This document shows, piece by piece, positions 1 through 11,500 of a DNA stretch of 64,000 bases. This DNA comes from Amylostereum areolatum (Eukaryota; Basidiomycota; Agaricomycetes; Russulales; Stereaceae). Below the pieces are notes generated by a model, which saw only the letters and a list, made by a program, of their open reading frames with translations, did no database searches and was not told where the DNA came from. Both the position numbers and the translations under genes were made by a program. Every line of letters starts with the position of its first letter. The first letter of the stretch is position 1. Where the stretch lies: positions 62,001 to 126,000 of the forward strand of contig SAXG01000007.1 of NCBI GenBank assembly GCA_012932865.1, in the 5' to 3' direction.

Positions 1-77
1 AAAAGGAAAGCTACAAAGACCACAACATCCTTAGACATCGTCTAAACAAACCCACTCGCACCACCCACACCAACCAA

Positions 78-970
78 ATGTCTTCCACCCTCACCTCCTC
101 ATCGCGCAACCTCTCCACCACCGACCACACTCCCCCTACCACTCCTCCTCCCTCGCCCGTCCTCTCGCGCACTCCCACGCCCGACCCACAAGACGAAGAA
201 CTCCTTCGTCATCTCAAGAGAGTCACGGAACTCCTAAGCCGTCCGGACGTCGCTCGTGCCATGAAGAGGCCGAGAAGCCTTGACGAAGAAGCCATGCGGG
301 AATCGAAGGGAAGATGCGGCGTCAGAGGGATTTTCCGGAAGCACGGACCCCGGTTCAAAAGCCCGGACCACGCGACGACGGCGAGGATAGGGCATCGACT
401 AGGGTCTCCCACGATGGACGGAGAGGACGTAAAAGTAGTAGAGGCGTTACTGAAGCGGTAGAATAGAATTCTATCGCTCGATTCCGGATAAGGATAAAAG
501 GAGTGAACATCAAAACATGAGGACTCAGAAGCGTGATGCAGCCCACTCAGTCGCCCGATCTCGCGATTTTCAATACGCCCACTCCACGCTGGCTCATCGC
601 CGTCATCAGCATCATCGTAGGGCTTACGATCCTCACCTTCCTCGCATCAACAATATTCCTCCTCCAATGGCGAAGAGCGAGCGATCGACAGCATGTTCAA
701 GAGATCCCTCTAGAACCGCTTCGATTCAGGAATCTACGAGACGTAGATTCTAGAGAGGGGGATAGTGTTACAACTTGTCCAAGGTACTTCATTTTCCATT
801 GCCTTATTAGGAAGGACGTCGCTAAACGACGGATTACGACTGTGCCCCAGTTCGTAACCGTCTCAACGACGCGACAACGACAGTGCCACAGATTGTCACC
901 GTCCCGACGACAGTGCCACAGATCGTCACCGTCTCGACGGCACAGCCGCGACGGTGCCACAGTCTCATCC
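78..970 (+). other. Unassigned leading region with two small ORFs, one with a membrane segment
   Basis: An ORF at 78-461 (127 residues, rich in Ser/Thr/Pro at its start) and a second from 533 are open. The second encodes one clear hydrophobic segment (around WLIAVISIIVGLTILTFLAS) followed by basic residues, as in a single-pass membrane protein. The second ORF runs into a purine-rich tract near 750-762 and a TGTTAC at about 765. I recognise neither product. The arrangement of ORF, polypurine tract and LTR-like sequence would fit the 3' end of a retroelement lying off the left edge, but there is no second LTR in the window to confirm it. Confidence 0.3.
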
Positions 971-1140
971 CCGTAGATACTTGATGCGACCGTCGCTCAA
1001 TGTACATATATTTACTCGACCTCCTTTCTTATAAAAGGAGGCTCATCGAACGAGCCATTCCTCAGCTCGTTCTCTTTGTAAATACAGGACTGTTCTGAAT
1101 AAGAACCTCCTCTTAAACACTAAAGAGAATCCTAAGCATA
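765..1140 (+). repeat. Candidate LTR or promoter-like block with imperfect tandem repeats
   Basis: The block starts with TGTTAC after a purine-rich tract, contains about three imperfect copies of a roughly 30-bp unit at 857-970 (shared core GACAGTGCCACAGAT.GTCACCGTC), and has a TATA-like CTTATAAAAGG near 1028-1038. This fits a U3-R arrangement. No partner LTR, target-site duplication or defined 3' end was found, so the LTR call is only a suggestion. Confidence 0.3.
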
Positions 1141-1308
1141 CTAAGTCGATAAGACTCGCCTAAGTCTTCCGCGAAGACTTACTGCTTCGTCTATCGACCT
1201 TCACCTTCGTATAAACCGAGACGTCTGGATCACCTGATCCCACCTCTCACGCGTAAGAGTACTGTAGCCTGAGCCGCTTGTCACGTGATAAGGACCGTCC
1301 TTAACAAG

Positions 1309-2319
1309 ATGGATGAGAACCCCGTTCAAGCCCCCCCAAAGGCGCCTACAGTCCCTCAAGAGGACGTAGCAATGGAAGATGCCTTGGGAGCCGACCAGGT
1401 GGCGGAGGAGCAGGTCGGCGATTCCGACGTCGGAGACGTCAGCGTTTACTCGTCGGACACCGACGGTGGTGTCGCAACGTGGCCGAACGAGGTAAGTCTC
1501 CATTTGAATATCATTTCTTATTCTGATCCGCTCCCACGCAGCGCGACTGCCTCCAGTGCATCGCAGGGAACGGTCTGTGCTGGGCCCGCGACCACACGAC
1601 CAGCTGCACGCGGTGCCGATCGCGGAAGAAACCTTGCAGCCACCATACTGGCGGCACAAGCACGCCGAGGGCGGTGCACAACACCCTTCGCGCTCAGGGC
1701 AAGGGACGGCTCCTACCAAAGTTCAACAAGAGAGCCCAGTCTATCCCCCCCGAATCGGACGCGAAGGCCAAGGCGAAGAACCTCAAGTTGAATGCCGCCA
1801 AGTCCGACGGCGGGAAGTCCGACACCGCCAGGTCCGACACCGCCAAGTCTGACACCGCCAAGTCCGACGCCGCCAAGTCCAACACCACCAAGTTGACAAA
1901 AGGAAAGGTCGACAAAGGCAAGGGTCGAGCGATCAAGGCATCGGGTAGTGGTGGTATGGGCGCATTTTATCCTTTTCATTCATCTTTCGTCTACTAACCC
2001 AGTTCTTATCCTTCTAGCTCACATCCACGTTCACCCGTCGGAAGAACTGGAGGACATGATCGTCCGCAATCTGGACACCTTTGCAAACGGGCTCCTGGCC
2101 CACCTCGAGGCACAACACGAGCGGCTCGACGAGGTGTTGAAGACCGCACAGGATAGCATGGACGCCAAGCTCGACACCATGAGGTCTGCAAATGGCGACC
2201 TGACTCGTGAGGTCCGAAGCCTCGCTACCAAATGCGACAACATCGCTGACAACATCGCCGACTTCGTTCACAGGACGGAGGCCCTGGAGGCTCTGTTGAG
2301 GGACCGGGCTCAGGACTGA
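1309..2319 (+). CDS. Small protein with Zn2Cys6-like cluster, SDTAK repeats and coiled coil
   Basis: Three exons fit GT-AG rules and keep frame: 1309-1491, 1542-1953, 2018-2319 (298 residues). The start is the ATG opening MDENPVQ. After an acidic N-terminus, exon 2 opens with cysteines spaced C-x2-C-x6-C-x8-C-x2-C-x6-C. This spacing matches a fungal Zn(II)2Cys6 cluster, but the basic RCRSRKK stretch lies in the second half rather than the first. Then come about six Ser-Asp-Thr-Ala-Lys repeats encoded by a 15-bp tandem repeat, and a C-terminal segment with coiled-coil character (ELEDMIVRNLDTF...RTEALEALLRD). Many Agaricomycetes have such short Cys-cluster proteins with no known function. It may be nuclear and DNA-binding, but that is inference. 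It could also be cargo of the LTR-like sequence just upstream. Confidence 0.7.
1792..1892 (+). repeat. 15-bp in-frame tandem repeat
   Basis: About six copies of a 15-bp unit (GACACCGCCAAGTCC and variants) lie inside exon 2 and encode SDTAK-type pentapeptides. The period is a multiple of three, so copy-number changes would keep the frame. Confidence 0.85.
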
Positions 2320-2515
2320 AATATATGTTACTCGGTGTTTCTTCGTTTTTTCTTGGATTCTGCATTCGAGATCCGACCAATGTCGGACTTCTCTTCTTCC
2401 CTGTATATAATGAATATTGCATATAGTGTGGTAGTTGTATTGGTCATATAGGTCACAGTAGTCATTGAATTGGAATAAATGTTGTGTTAGTGTTTACTTT
2501 GAGCTTTCGGACCCC

Positions 2516-2700
2516 GTCGGATCCGACCCCCATTATGAACCCTCCAAATAACGGTCCGTGTCCGTTTCCAGATGATCGCATCCGACCACACATATGTTCG
2601 ACCGACTTATCGGATCCGACAGACATGGATTTCTGAGCTCTGTGTCGGACACAACTCACATACCAAAACCTGACAGACTAAGTACTATTCGGATCCGACC
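2516..2700. repeat. Cluster of palindromic TCGGATCCGA motifs
   Basis: The palindrome TCGGATCCGA, mostly extended to TCGGATCCGACC, occurs at about 2517, 2610 and 2689. Half-site variants (GATCCGACC, GCATCCGACC) lie near 2370 and 2578. The cluster sits between the Cys-cluster gene and the centrin fragment. It could be subterminal sequence of an unrecognised DNA element or a transcription-factor site cluster. Confidence 0.5.
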
Positions 2701-2809
2701 ACTCTGCGGTGGGCCCATACCCCCATGGGCCCACCATGGGACACATGTTACCAGCGGGTTAGTAGACTCATGGGACATGTGTTGCCATCTTTTTACTTGA
2801 CTAATATAG

Positions 2810-3310
2810 GTCCGCGAACAATGGTGCCAAAGGAAGGGGAGGACGGGAAGGTGCGACGTATCATGAGTATACAAAAACAACGATGTTTGTCTGGCGATGG
2901 GTGTTTCTTGTATGCGCGGGGTGTGATGAGATGGTATGGGTGGTGCATGTGCGAGAATGAAGCGACGAGGGAGGGAATATGTGGGGAGTAAACTGGACGG
3001 CGAGAGAGACGGGAACGTGCAGTAGGCGTGACGCCGTCCGTCGTGCTCGCGAGCTGATCCTGCCATCCTAGTCCGCGTCGAATTCATCGCTTGGCTACAC
3101 ACGCACCCTTCTCGTAAGTAGCCGCCAGAGAAAGAAAAAAGAGGGGCGACACACAACTCGTCGTCTTCCAGTCGATCCCCAGTCTCCTTTGCCACGCGTC
3201 GCAGGTTGCGCAAGCCGATTTCGGCCGTGTTGTCATCTTCGAAGAGGTGGGGAGCAGGTCGGATCTCGTCCACGCAACGTCGTGCGAGGATCCATTTGTT
3301 CACTCTGCAC
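2810..3310 (-). pseudogene. Centrin 3'-half pseudogene fragment (copy 1)
   Basis: The minus strand carries a decayed copy of centrin exon 2 ([49 protein letters not shown]), followed by an intron-like stretch, a broken fourth EF-hand and sequence matching the centrin 3' flank. The intact gene at 7251-8009 has [23 protein letters not shown] at the same place. There is no exon 1, and EF-hand 4 is unreadable. This fragment marks one copy of the 7TM/centrin duplication unit. Confidence 0.8.
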
Positions 3311-4840
3311 GTAAGTCATGAGAAACGACTTCCACGATGACGGAAATGCACGCGCTCACCGCTGGAGGTCGAACTCAACGTCATCTCCACATCTGACCAG
3401 CCCTCCACCCAGCCCCAAGGCCACCCATAATGCATGACCACCCACAGCCAATCGCGCGCCCCAAACTTTCAACCAAATGATAAAACCCACCTCACCAATG
3501 TCGCGAAAGTCATGAGCTAGTGGGGTCCGTGGGGACAAACTTGACACGCTCTGGGGAAGGCATGTAACGTTGAATGGTCGCCCGCACGCCGCGCGCGTCA
3601 AATGAGTCCTGGAGCATGATAATAAGTACGAGTTCGATCAGAAGCACGTAAACGGAAAGGCTCACCCCCTTGTCCTCCGCTACCGCTGTTTCCTACATCG
3701 AGGCCTCCATCTTCAGACACTGGCACATCTGCAGGCACAATCCCGAGAGTACAGCAGAGCGAACGGCGCGCGTCGAAGCTAGAAATGGTTGCGCATGCTG
3801 GGAGTGACGAGGAGTGACGCTAGTGGAACCAGGACCGTGAACAAAAGTTGTGAAGCATAGCCGGCAACGGCCAGCCGCCACACGCGTCGAAGTCTCTCGG
3901 AATGCCCCAACTAAAACCCCCTTCAAGCTCTTCGTCCATTACCAGTGTCGACGCAAACACCCCAGAGAATAGAAGATGCCGTCGTACCGTATCTCGGTGC
4001 TCTCCCGGACTGTCTTTCCACCCACCCAATGAGCACCGATTCCTTCTCGACCCCGCACCCCACCTCGCGGAACAGATCACCATGCCCGTATGTCGGAACA
4101 TCTCACATCTTTTGATCCGGATGACTTCGGCTTGATGCCGCTATGACCATGTCGTTGCGAACGAGTCATATCGGACTATCGGTGCATTTCATTCTCTCCA
4201 TATTCTCGGGCACGCACTGGCATGGTTAGCGTTCCAGCCCCGAGAGACCCCCGCGGACGCATCCATACTTTCATAGCCCCAGAGTATCGTCGATCCATCT
4301 ACGTAGGAATGACAGTGGGAGCTTAAATGTCGGCTAAATTGAGCTGAGATGATGAGGAGCCAGAAGTACAACTCATGGTTCGTCATGTTCCCCATCTCCC
4401 ATGGTAGAATTGTTGATATATATCAAGCACAACCCTACTTGTATAGGACGCATGCCCCGGCGAATCTTCACTATTTTTGCGTTGTGTGCAAGTACCCAGT
4501 TTAGATGATAGGTACGCAATCGTATTTTGAGCAACTCGTTGGTCCGCATCGTGCCTGCGCCCGGAAACATAAAAGCCAGCCTGGGGTCTTCCAGGTTTCG
4601 ATCCTTTGTTTTCTATGTGGTACGAACGTCGTCGGGATAGGATCGTTGGTCTGTACGGAACCCACTTCGCGCTTTCCTCGTCACCTTCTACGCAGATAGT
4701 CGCTTCGTTCCGACTCACCCCGCATCTGCGCAACACGAAGCAAGTGAATGGGTACGTTCTAGTCGTGTTCCGCAACAGTGATGGTGTTTGCTCGTGCGTA
4801 GCATTTTCATCCCTGCGAGGCACTGTAACTTTTACACTCC
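3311..4840. other. Duplicated upstream spacer of the 7TM unit (inverted relative to 52.65-54.2 kb)
   Basis: This 1.5 kb matches, in the opposite orientation, the stretch at about 52650-54200. Recognisable shared blocks include one encoding STSVTPRHSQHAQPF on one strand and PQLKPPSSSSS followed by NEHRFLLDPAP on the other. Both strands have short ORFs in both copies, and I cannot tell which, if any, is a gene. No splice structure or known domain was recognised. Confidence 0.55.
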
Positions 4841-4844
4841 CCAC

Positions 4845-4854
4845 TATATAAAAG
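4845..4854 (+). promoter_or_regulatory. TATA box of the intact 7TM gene
   Basis: TATATAAAAG lies 35-44 bp upstream of the chosen ATG at 4889. The other family copies have similar A/T-rich TATA sequences at the equivalent distance. Confidence 0.6.
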
Positions 4855-4888
4855 GCTCCAGTGCTTGCACATGGGCACATTGTCCATC

Positions 4889-6470
4889 ATGTCTGACTGT
4901 CTTAGCCCCGAACAAGTGTCTTTGGCACTCACCGACTTGGCCACAACAAGTATTGGGCGCATATTCCCCTTGCTCTTTGAAACATTCCTCTTTGGTAAGT
5001 TTTGCCTTTGAGAGTCAAGGTCCTGACTGACCTTCGTCACTATAATCCCAGGGGTCCTCTCCCTCCTTGTCATCGTGTCAACCTATGTACTCAGGTAGGT
5101 ATTTCACATGACTATATGACTGGTCATCTTATTGAGCAACACCCAAAGCTTGAAGGGACTTCGCTCTCGGCCCCGCCTTCTAATGCTTATCTTAACGCTG
5201 ACAATGTATGCTCTGTCCGCCGCATTGTGGGCGATTGACGTGTATTCCGCTTGGGATCACCTCAGCATCATTATTCCGTTAGACCTTGCTGGTGGCGAAG
5301 GAACCACTTCTGGGAATGATTCCAACTTTCATACTGTGCTCGTGACAAACATTCTTGCTGCAGTCGTTGTAAGTCCTTTGTTTTATGCATAATGACTTGA
5401 GACACAGTGACAGAGCTGCCTTCTCATTTACAGTCCATCATGGGCGACTCCATCGTACTCTGGAGAGCCTGTGTTGTATGGGGTATGCATGAGGGCATGT
5501 GCATCTTCTCTGTCGTCCTCATTCTTGTCCAGATATGTGCGTCCCTGTTTTCTTCTGCTCCTTTCACATTCTCCCTTGTGTCATTCTGCTTAACAAGATC
5601 ATCATATCCAGGCTCCTGGGTGGTTTATATGATTGGGATTGTTGTAGCTCAAACCGTGCCTGCGACACCGGCATCCTTCCGACCGCTGGGCTCTCCTTCT
5701 GCAAATGTTGACCTGACTGCCTTGGTATTCTCAGTGTCACTTGCTGCGAATGTATGGGCCACAGCAATTGTTGCCTATAAAACTTGGTTAGTTGATCACT
5801 GCATCTTGTCTTCATGAAAACTGACTAGCCAATCAACAGGAAGCACAGGCGTGACGTCCGTCGCTACTTGAACAACCGTACACGTAAATCTGCAGTAGAG
5901 GCTGTGTTCCTGCTGCTTGTGGAATCTGGTGTCCTCTATGCGATACTTTGGGTGAGATCTGCTTATCTATCAGAACCAGTCGGTTTACATCGATTCTCAT
6001 CGCAGATTTTGTATACTATATCAGACGTGGCTGAGGTTTCTCAAAGCTTGCACTCAGTCCCGGTTGCAAATGCGGCACTGACTGCCGAGCTCGTTTGGGG
6101 CGATGGCATGAATCAGATACCAGTGTGTGAGCCTTGTGATCTCCTTGGAATCTCACTCACCTCACATACCTAGGGGATATACCTAACCATCGTTATCCTC
6201 GTCCTCGCGTTTCAACAGTCGCACCGCGAAAGCACGCTCACGAACATGCGCTCAGGCGCTGAAATATCCGTCCCGTTCTCCTTCCGTATCCCGCAGACGA
6301 CCGTTCGCACCGACGATACCCAGCAGCATCGTTCCATAAATGTTACCATCCCGGACGCGCAAGAAATATCCGATCCGGAGATCTTCGTGGTGGCGAGGGA
6401 GAGTACGACGTCGCTCTCCGAGGATGACGACGTGCACGCAGGCACTCAGGCTGGTGAGAAGAATGAATAA
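4889..6470 (+). CDS. Seven-transmembrane fungal membrane protein, intact copy A
   Basis: Eight exons keep frame throughout: 4889-4994, 5052-5094, 5149-5368, 5434-5536, 5612-5786, 5840-5951, 6006-6122, 6174-6470 (390 residues). The ATG at 4889 (MSDCLSPEQV) is preferred over one at 4871 because only the former is kept in the other copies. There are seven or eight hydrophobic segments, for example FLFGVLSLLVIVSTYVL, LMLILTLTMYALSAALWAI, SVSLAANVWATAIVAY and AVEAVFLLLVESGVLYAILW. The family fingerprint is NNRTRKSAVEA. The C-terminal tail after the last segment is hydrophilic and Ser/Thr/Glu rich. It belongs to a large Agaricomycete family of multi-pass proteins without known function; a sensor or receptor role is only a guess. 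It is transcribed towards centrin. It is the best intact reference, with copy E, for the damaged copies at 34.7-57.9 kb. Confidence 0.85.
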
Positions 6471-7250
6471 CTCTAGTCCGTCGGACAACGCACGCTCCTT
6501 GGTGCATCTCTCCAAAGCATTTGTAAAAGTAGTCTCCGGTTGTCATGTTATCCTTATATATTCACCATTGGTCGAAGGATTTATCGATTAGAGCCGCTGG
6601 GAACATCTTGTCTGTGCCCGATGCAGATGTACGATCAGTTCAATGCTGATTGGCGTTCGCCCACGGTGCACTTCGTGGAGTTGGATCTCCCAATTGGTAA
6701 AGCATTTGGCTGCTTCTTGACCTCGCCGAACGTCGAACTACAGCCCAAGCTGTCAGAGACCCTTGACGGCGGCTGTAAACACCAATTAAAAACGGCGTGT
6801 GAAACGGAATGGGCTTCGGGTCGTAGAATTTCTGCAGCGCGTATTGATTTCCGGGGCCGAGGTGGGCGATGGGAGCTGTTGGGTTTGCGGGGATATGAGC
6901 GTGGTTCGGAGCGGGGCGTAACAGGAGGAAGGGGAGGTTTCTGGTGGCTGAGATTTGAGGAACGCATGTGCGGGTACAGGGAATGTGCATAGCCATAAAA
7001 TAAGTAGTGCGGAGTCGTGTTAAGATACAGATGGGTCGAGAACAATGGCGACAAGAGAGAAGGACGGGAAGGTGCGAGGTATGAGTATGCAAGAACAACG
7101 ACGTCAGTCTGGCGATGGGCGTTTATGTACACGCGGAGGTGTGGGATGAGATGGTATGGGACATGCGTGTGCCAGGATAAAGCGGGGGGGAGATATGTGG
7201 AGAGTAAAATGGATAGCGGGGGAGACGGGAACGTGCGGGGGGCGTGGCAC
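6471..7250. other. Intergenic region between convergent 7TM and centrin genes
   Basis: No gene is supported here. Matching but diverged sequence lies between centrin fragment 2 and 7TM copy D (about 54720-55150) and between fragment 3 and copy E (about 60340-61600), so this spacer is part of the duplicated unit. Confidence 0.6.
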
Positions 7251-8009
7251 CTAAGCGTCGTCCGTCATAATCGCGAAAAACTCCTGTTCGTTGATCTCGC
7301 CGTCCTGGTCCAGGTCGAATTCATCTATCATGGCTTGTCTACACACGTCCCCCCTCGTCAGCACCCGCCACCGGAAGAAGGAAAAGGGCCACGCACAGCT
7401 CGTCATCCTCTAGTCGGTCCCCGATCTCCTTCGCCACGCGTCGCAGGTTACGCAGGCTGATTTTGCCCGTGTTGTCGTCGTCGAAGAGTTGGAAGGCGCG
7501 TCGAATTTCGTCCATGGGATCTCGTGCCAGAATGCGTTCGCTCACTGTGCGTGGGGAATGTCAGAACGGAAGATGACGATGGCCGAAACACACGCGCTGG
7601 AGGAGGCCGTTAGACGCGTCGAGCGCGTGTTCTCTACGCCAACCCTCCGCCCTCCGCCTTCACCCAGTACCCCGCCATCCAAAGCTCGCCCCAAGCCCGC
7701 CCATGCGCACAAAAAGACAAGCAATCAAAAGAGAAGTCCTGACTCACTAATTTTCGCAAAGTCCTCAAACTCCATAAGCCCATGACCCATCTTGTCATGG
7801 TCCCTCAGAATCTTCAGCACCTCTGCCTTCTTCAAGTCAAACCCCAACGCGCGCATAGCAACCTTGAGTTCGTGGTAATCGACGCAACCGTCCTTGTCGG
7901 TGTCGAAGAGGTCGAAGGCCTCCTTGATCTCCTGCTTCTGCTCATCGGAGAGCTCGGGACGCGCGTGCGTGCGTCGTTTGGCTTTTGTCGCTGCTGATGA
8001 GGTGTACAT
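7251..8009 (-). CDS. CDC31: Centrin (CDC31-type EF-hand protein)
   Basis: Three exons on the minus strand keep frame: 8009-7748, 7544-7397, 7338-7251, giving 165 residues, the usual centrin length. A basic N-terminal tail leads into [20 protein letters not shown]. Four EF-hands are visible. Hand 1 ([12 protein letters not shown]) and hand 4 ([12 protein letters not shown]) have good calcium ligands. Hand 2 ([12 protein letters not shown]) and hand 3 ([12 protein letters not shown], no Glu at position 12) are weaker, as in many centrins. Centrin binds calcium and works at the spindle pole body, with further roles in mRNA export and nucleotide-excision repair complexes. It is the only complete copy; three 3'-half fragments lie elsewhere in this window, always next to 7TM genes. 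It ends about 780 bp from the 3' end of 7TM copy A, convergently. Confidence 0.93.
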
Positions 8010-8519
8010 GGCTTTCGGGGAGGAAGAGAGGGGAGGAAGGGGTCTTTTGAGTTAGGGTTTTGGAGAGCGGGCGCGGTGGTGAATGGGAGAAGGGCGTTTC
8101 GAACACACGCGACATCATCGCGACGCGTCGAGGACCGTGGGAATATACACCCGCCCTCACTCAACAAACTTTGACAACCTCAAAAACCACGGCATAAATC
8201 GTAGTCTTTGAAGGAAGTGTATGCGCATTTTCAACGAGAACCCGTATGGAGAGGTTTATATTTGGTTGTGTGCGTAGAAAAAAGCGAAAAGCGAACAGCG
8301 AGCGCTCAACTGAACTGGATCGATTCAATCTCCGCAAAGGGTCTGCTATCGTTTGCCAACGAAATTTGTCCGGTTTATAACGAGCCGCGTCCCGCCTCCT
8401 CTTCGTCCCCGCCGAACCTCGCCTTTTCTCTCAATTTTACATATACAGGATCCCCCAGGACGCTGCTCGGAGAACGTATTTGATCGCAGCGCGATCCGCG
8501 ATATTCTAGCTCGACCACC

Positions 8520-11500
8520 ATGACCGCCGAGCCCGCCCCCGACCTCGCTGTCGAGGCCGACCCCGCCTCTTCCTCCTCCCGATCCTCCTCGCCGCCTGCT
8601 CCCGCAGAAGACACCACCCCCACCCACGGCGCCACAGCCCAAAAAAAGAAGAAGAAAAAGAAACCGAAGAAACCCAAGGCGAAGCAGGCCGTCGTCGTCC
8701 CCGATGACGAGGAGGATGCCCGCCCGCCCGTGCTCTGCATCAGCAGAAACAAGCACTGGCGATACATCAGCTCCTACCACGTGCGTCTCCTCATTTTTTT
8801 TGCCTCATTGTTTGTTGAACGCCGGTGCGTGCAGGGACCATGGCTGCAACTCCCCGTCGAACTCCTCGAATCTCTGCTCGTGCTCAACATGGACCCCGCC
8901 ACGATGCAAGTCCCCGAAACCCGCTCATCCACGGCCTTCTCCACCGACGCGTACGCGAAACCCTACCCCCGCATGCGCGACCGCGGCTTCGCCAGCGTCA
9001 GCGACCACTCGCCCCCAGACAGCCCCCACAGCACCTTCGCCTCGATCCCCTCCTACCCCCCTCTCCCCACCCCGCAACCCGGCCACGCGACGCCCCCACC
9101 GATTGACCCAGGCGTCTTCCGCTCCGTCGCCGGCATCCGCAAGCTCATCGACGAAGCCTCCGAACTCTCCGTGCGCGCCAGCTCCGGCCTGTCCGCCGCC
9201 GCCCTCGGCTCGATGCGCAGCGGCGGGTCTCCCGTCAACAACAGCCCCTGGGCCATCGCGCAGTCGCTCGGGCTGAACCCCCTCGGCGAAAACGGCGGCG
9301 GCGGCGGACGCCACGTCGCGATGTCCGCCATGCGCATCCACCGCCTGCGCGCGCTCGCGGTGCAGAAGCTCGCGGCGGCCTACCGCGCGGACGAGATCGC
9401 GTCGAGCGTGATGGTGATGCAAGGCGGGAGCGTGTTCGACGACATCGCCGAGCGCGTGCTCAAAGTCGGTGAGTTCTCGGATCCATCCCGCTGCCAGCAT
9501 GGAAGCAGTTTATGCCGAGAGATAGTGCCCACATTGGGCCTGGCATTCCTCTCAGTTTCCGTTACCTTGGCGAAACTGAAGGGAACGCCAGGACTCATGT
9601 CGGTATCATCTCCCCAAGTAACACGCTTTCTGTGCTCGCGGTGCTCCCCTCTTTTCTCCGTTCGCTGACGTCTCTCCGTCACACAGACCCGCACGACGCC
9701 GACGCGCAATACGTGCACTTTTTCCACGAAAAGATCCCCTCTCGGTACGTTTTTCCGCGCCTCCGTAGCGCCCGCGCCCGGCTCCTGACCTCCCCCCGCG
9801 TCGTCATCCACCAGCCAGCTGGCCGAATCGACCTCGACCCAGGTCCTCGATGACCTCATCGCGGCCTACCCCCAGCGCCTCGAGCTCTTCCGCACGCGCG
9901 GGATCGTGCACACCTTCCGGGACGAGTACGCGCTCGCGGTCAAGGACTTCACGCACGCGCTCAAGGAGGCCCGCGCCGTCCGCAAGGCCCGCACGCTCCA
10001 CCGCACCAGCGCCGCGCCGCAGACGGGCAAGGGCAACAAGAAGAAGAAGACCGCGGGAAAGCAGCAGCGCACGCACGGACAGGCGCCGCCCGCGGGGACG
10101 AGCGTCGCGGGGGGCGGGGACGGGAGCAGCGGGGGCAGCGACGAGGGCGGGAGCGACCCGCTCGTCCTGCACCCGTCCGTGCTCCCGGACGCGCCGGAGC
10201 CGATCGAGCCCCAGGTGCTCTTCCTGCGCGGGGCGGCCTACCTCCAGCACGCCGTCTTCCTGATCGAGGACGCGGTCCTGCGCCTCGAGGGCGTGCGCAA
10301 GGCGCCCGCGGCGGACGGCGGCGAGCTGCGGCTCTGCCACCTCGCGCACGGCGCGTACGGCGGGGTCGAGGTCGGGAACCCGGACGGGCCCCTCGGGCGC
10401 GCGGACGGCGCGAAGGCGCGCGCGTACCGCGGCGCGCTCGCCGCGCCCGCCGTGCGCGCGCAGGTCGGCGCGCTCGTGCGCAAGGCGATGCGCGACCACG
10501 AGCGCTTCCTCGCGCACTTCGACGCGCTCGAGGTGCCGCAGCCGCCGCTCGCGCCCGAGGACCTGCCCGCGCGCGCGGCGTACGCGTTCCAGCTCGCGGA
10601 GGCCCTGCGTCCGGGCGCGCACGCGCCCGCGCCGCCTCCGCCGCCCGCGGACCGCCCGCCGCCGTTCACCACCTACCACCCCCTGCTGGTGGAAGCGCAC
10701 TTCTCGATCCTGCTCTGCCACCTCCTGTTGGGCGACTTCCCCGCGCTCGTGCGCGCGTTCGTGCGCACGGCGGCGGTCGTGGACGGGCTGGAGGGGTACC
10801 CGGTGTTCCTGCCCCCGCGGTCGATGGCCCAGGCCGAGTTCGTGGAGATCTTGGAGCGGCTCGCGGGCGGGTGGCGGGCGGGGGTGCAGCCGCACTCGTT
10901 CGCGGGGGGCGCGGCGCGCAACGGGAAGCTCGCGATCGAGGCGGCGGGGCGCGCGGAGGAACACGAAGGGCCGGCGCGGGAGCGGGAGCAGGAGCAGGAA
11001 GTGGAGGAGGCGGACGAGGACGACGGCTCCGCGTCCTCGTCCTCGGTCCAGACCCCCGTCGATCCGCACGCGCCCTCGACCTCGACCTCGACGTCCTCCG
11101 CCGGCCCGTCCTCCCAGCCGACGTCCGGCCGGGCCACGCCCGCGTCCGCGCCCCATCCCAAGGCATCGAACACCAGCAACGCGACCGTCCCCGCCGAGGC
11201 GGACGTCGCGGCCGAGCGCGCGGCGATCCTCGACAGCGCGCGCGTGCTCCTGGCGCCGGTGCTCGCGCGCCAGCGCGAGCGGGCGGAGCAGGAGCAGACC
11301 GGGCACGGGCACGGGCACGGGCACGGGTACGGGTATTGGGGCGGAGGTGGGAAAGCTCCGTCTCCGAACGGGAGCGGGAACGGGAGCGGGGGGAAGGCTG
11401 CGAACGGGGGTGGGAAGGCGAATGGGAAGAGCGGGGGCGGGGGCGGGGGCGGGGGCGGGGGCGGGGGCGGGGGCGGGGGCGGGGGCGGGAAGAAGAAGAC

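Noticed and set aside
2656..3303. 215-codon minus-strand ORF as a novel protein
   Set aside because: The N-terminal part is decayed centrin exon 2 and the rest is read-through of intron and flanking sequence.
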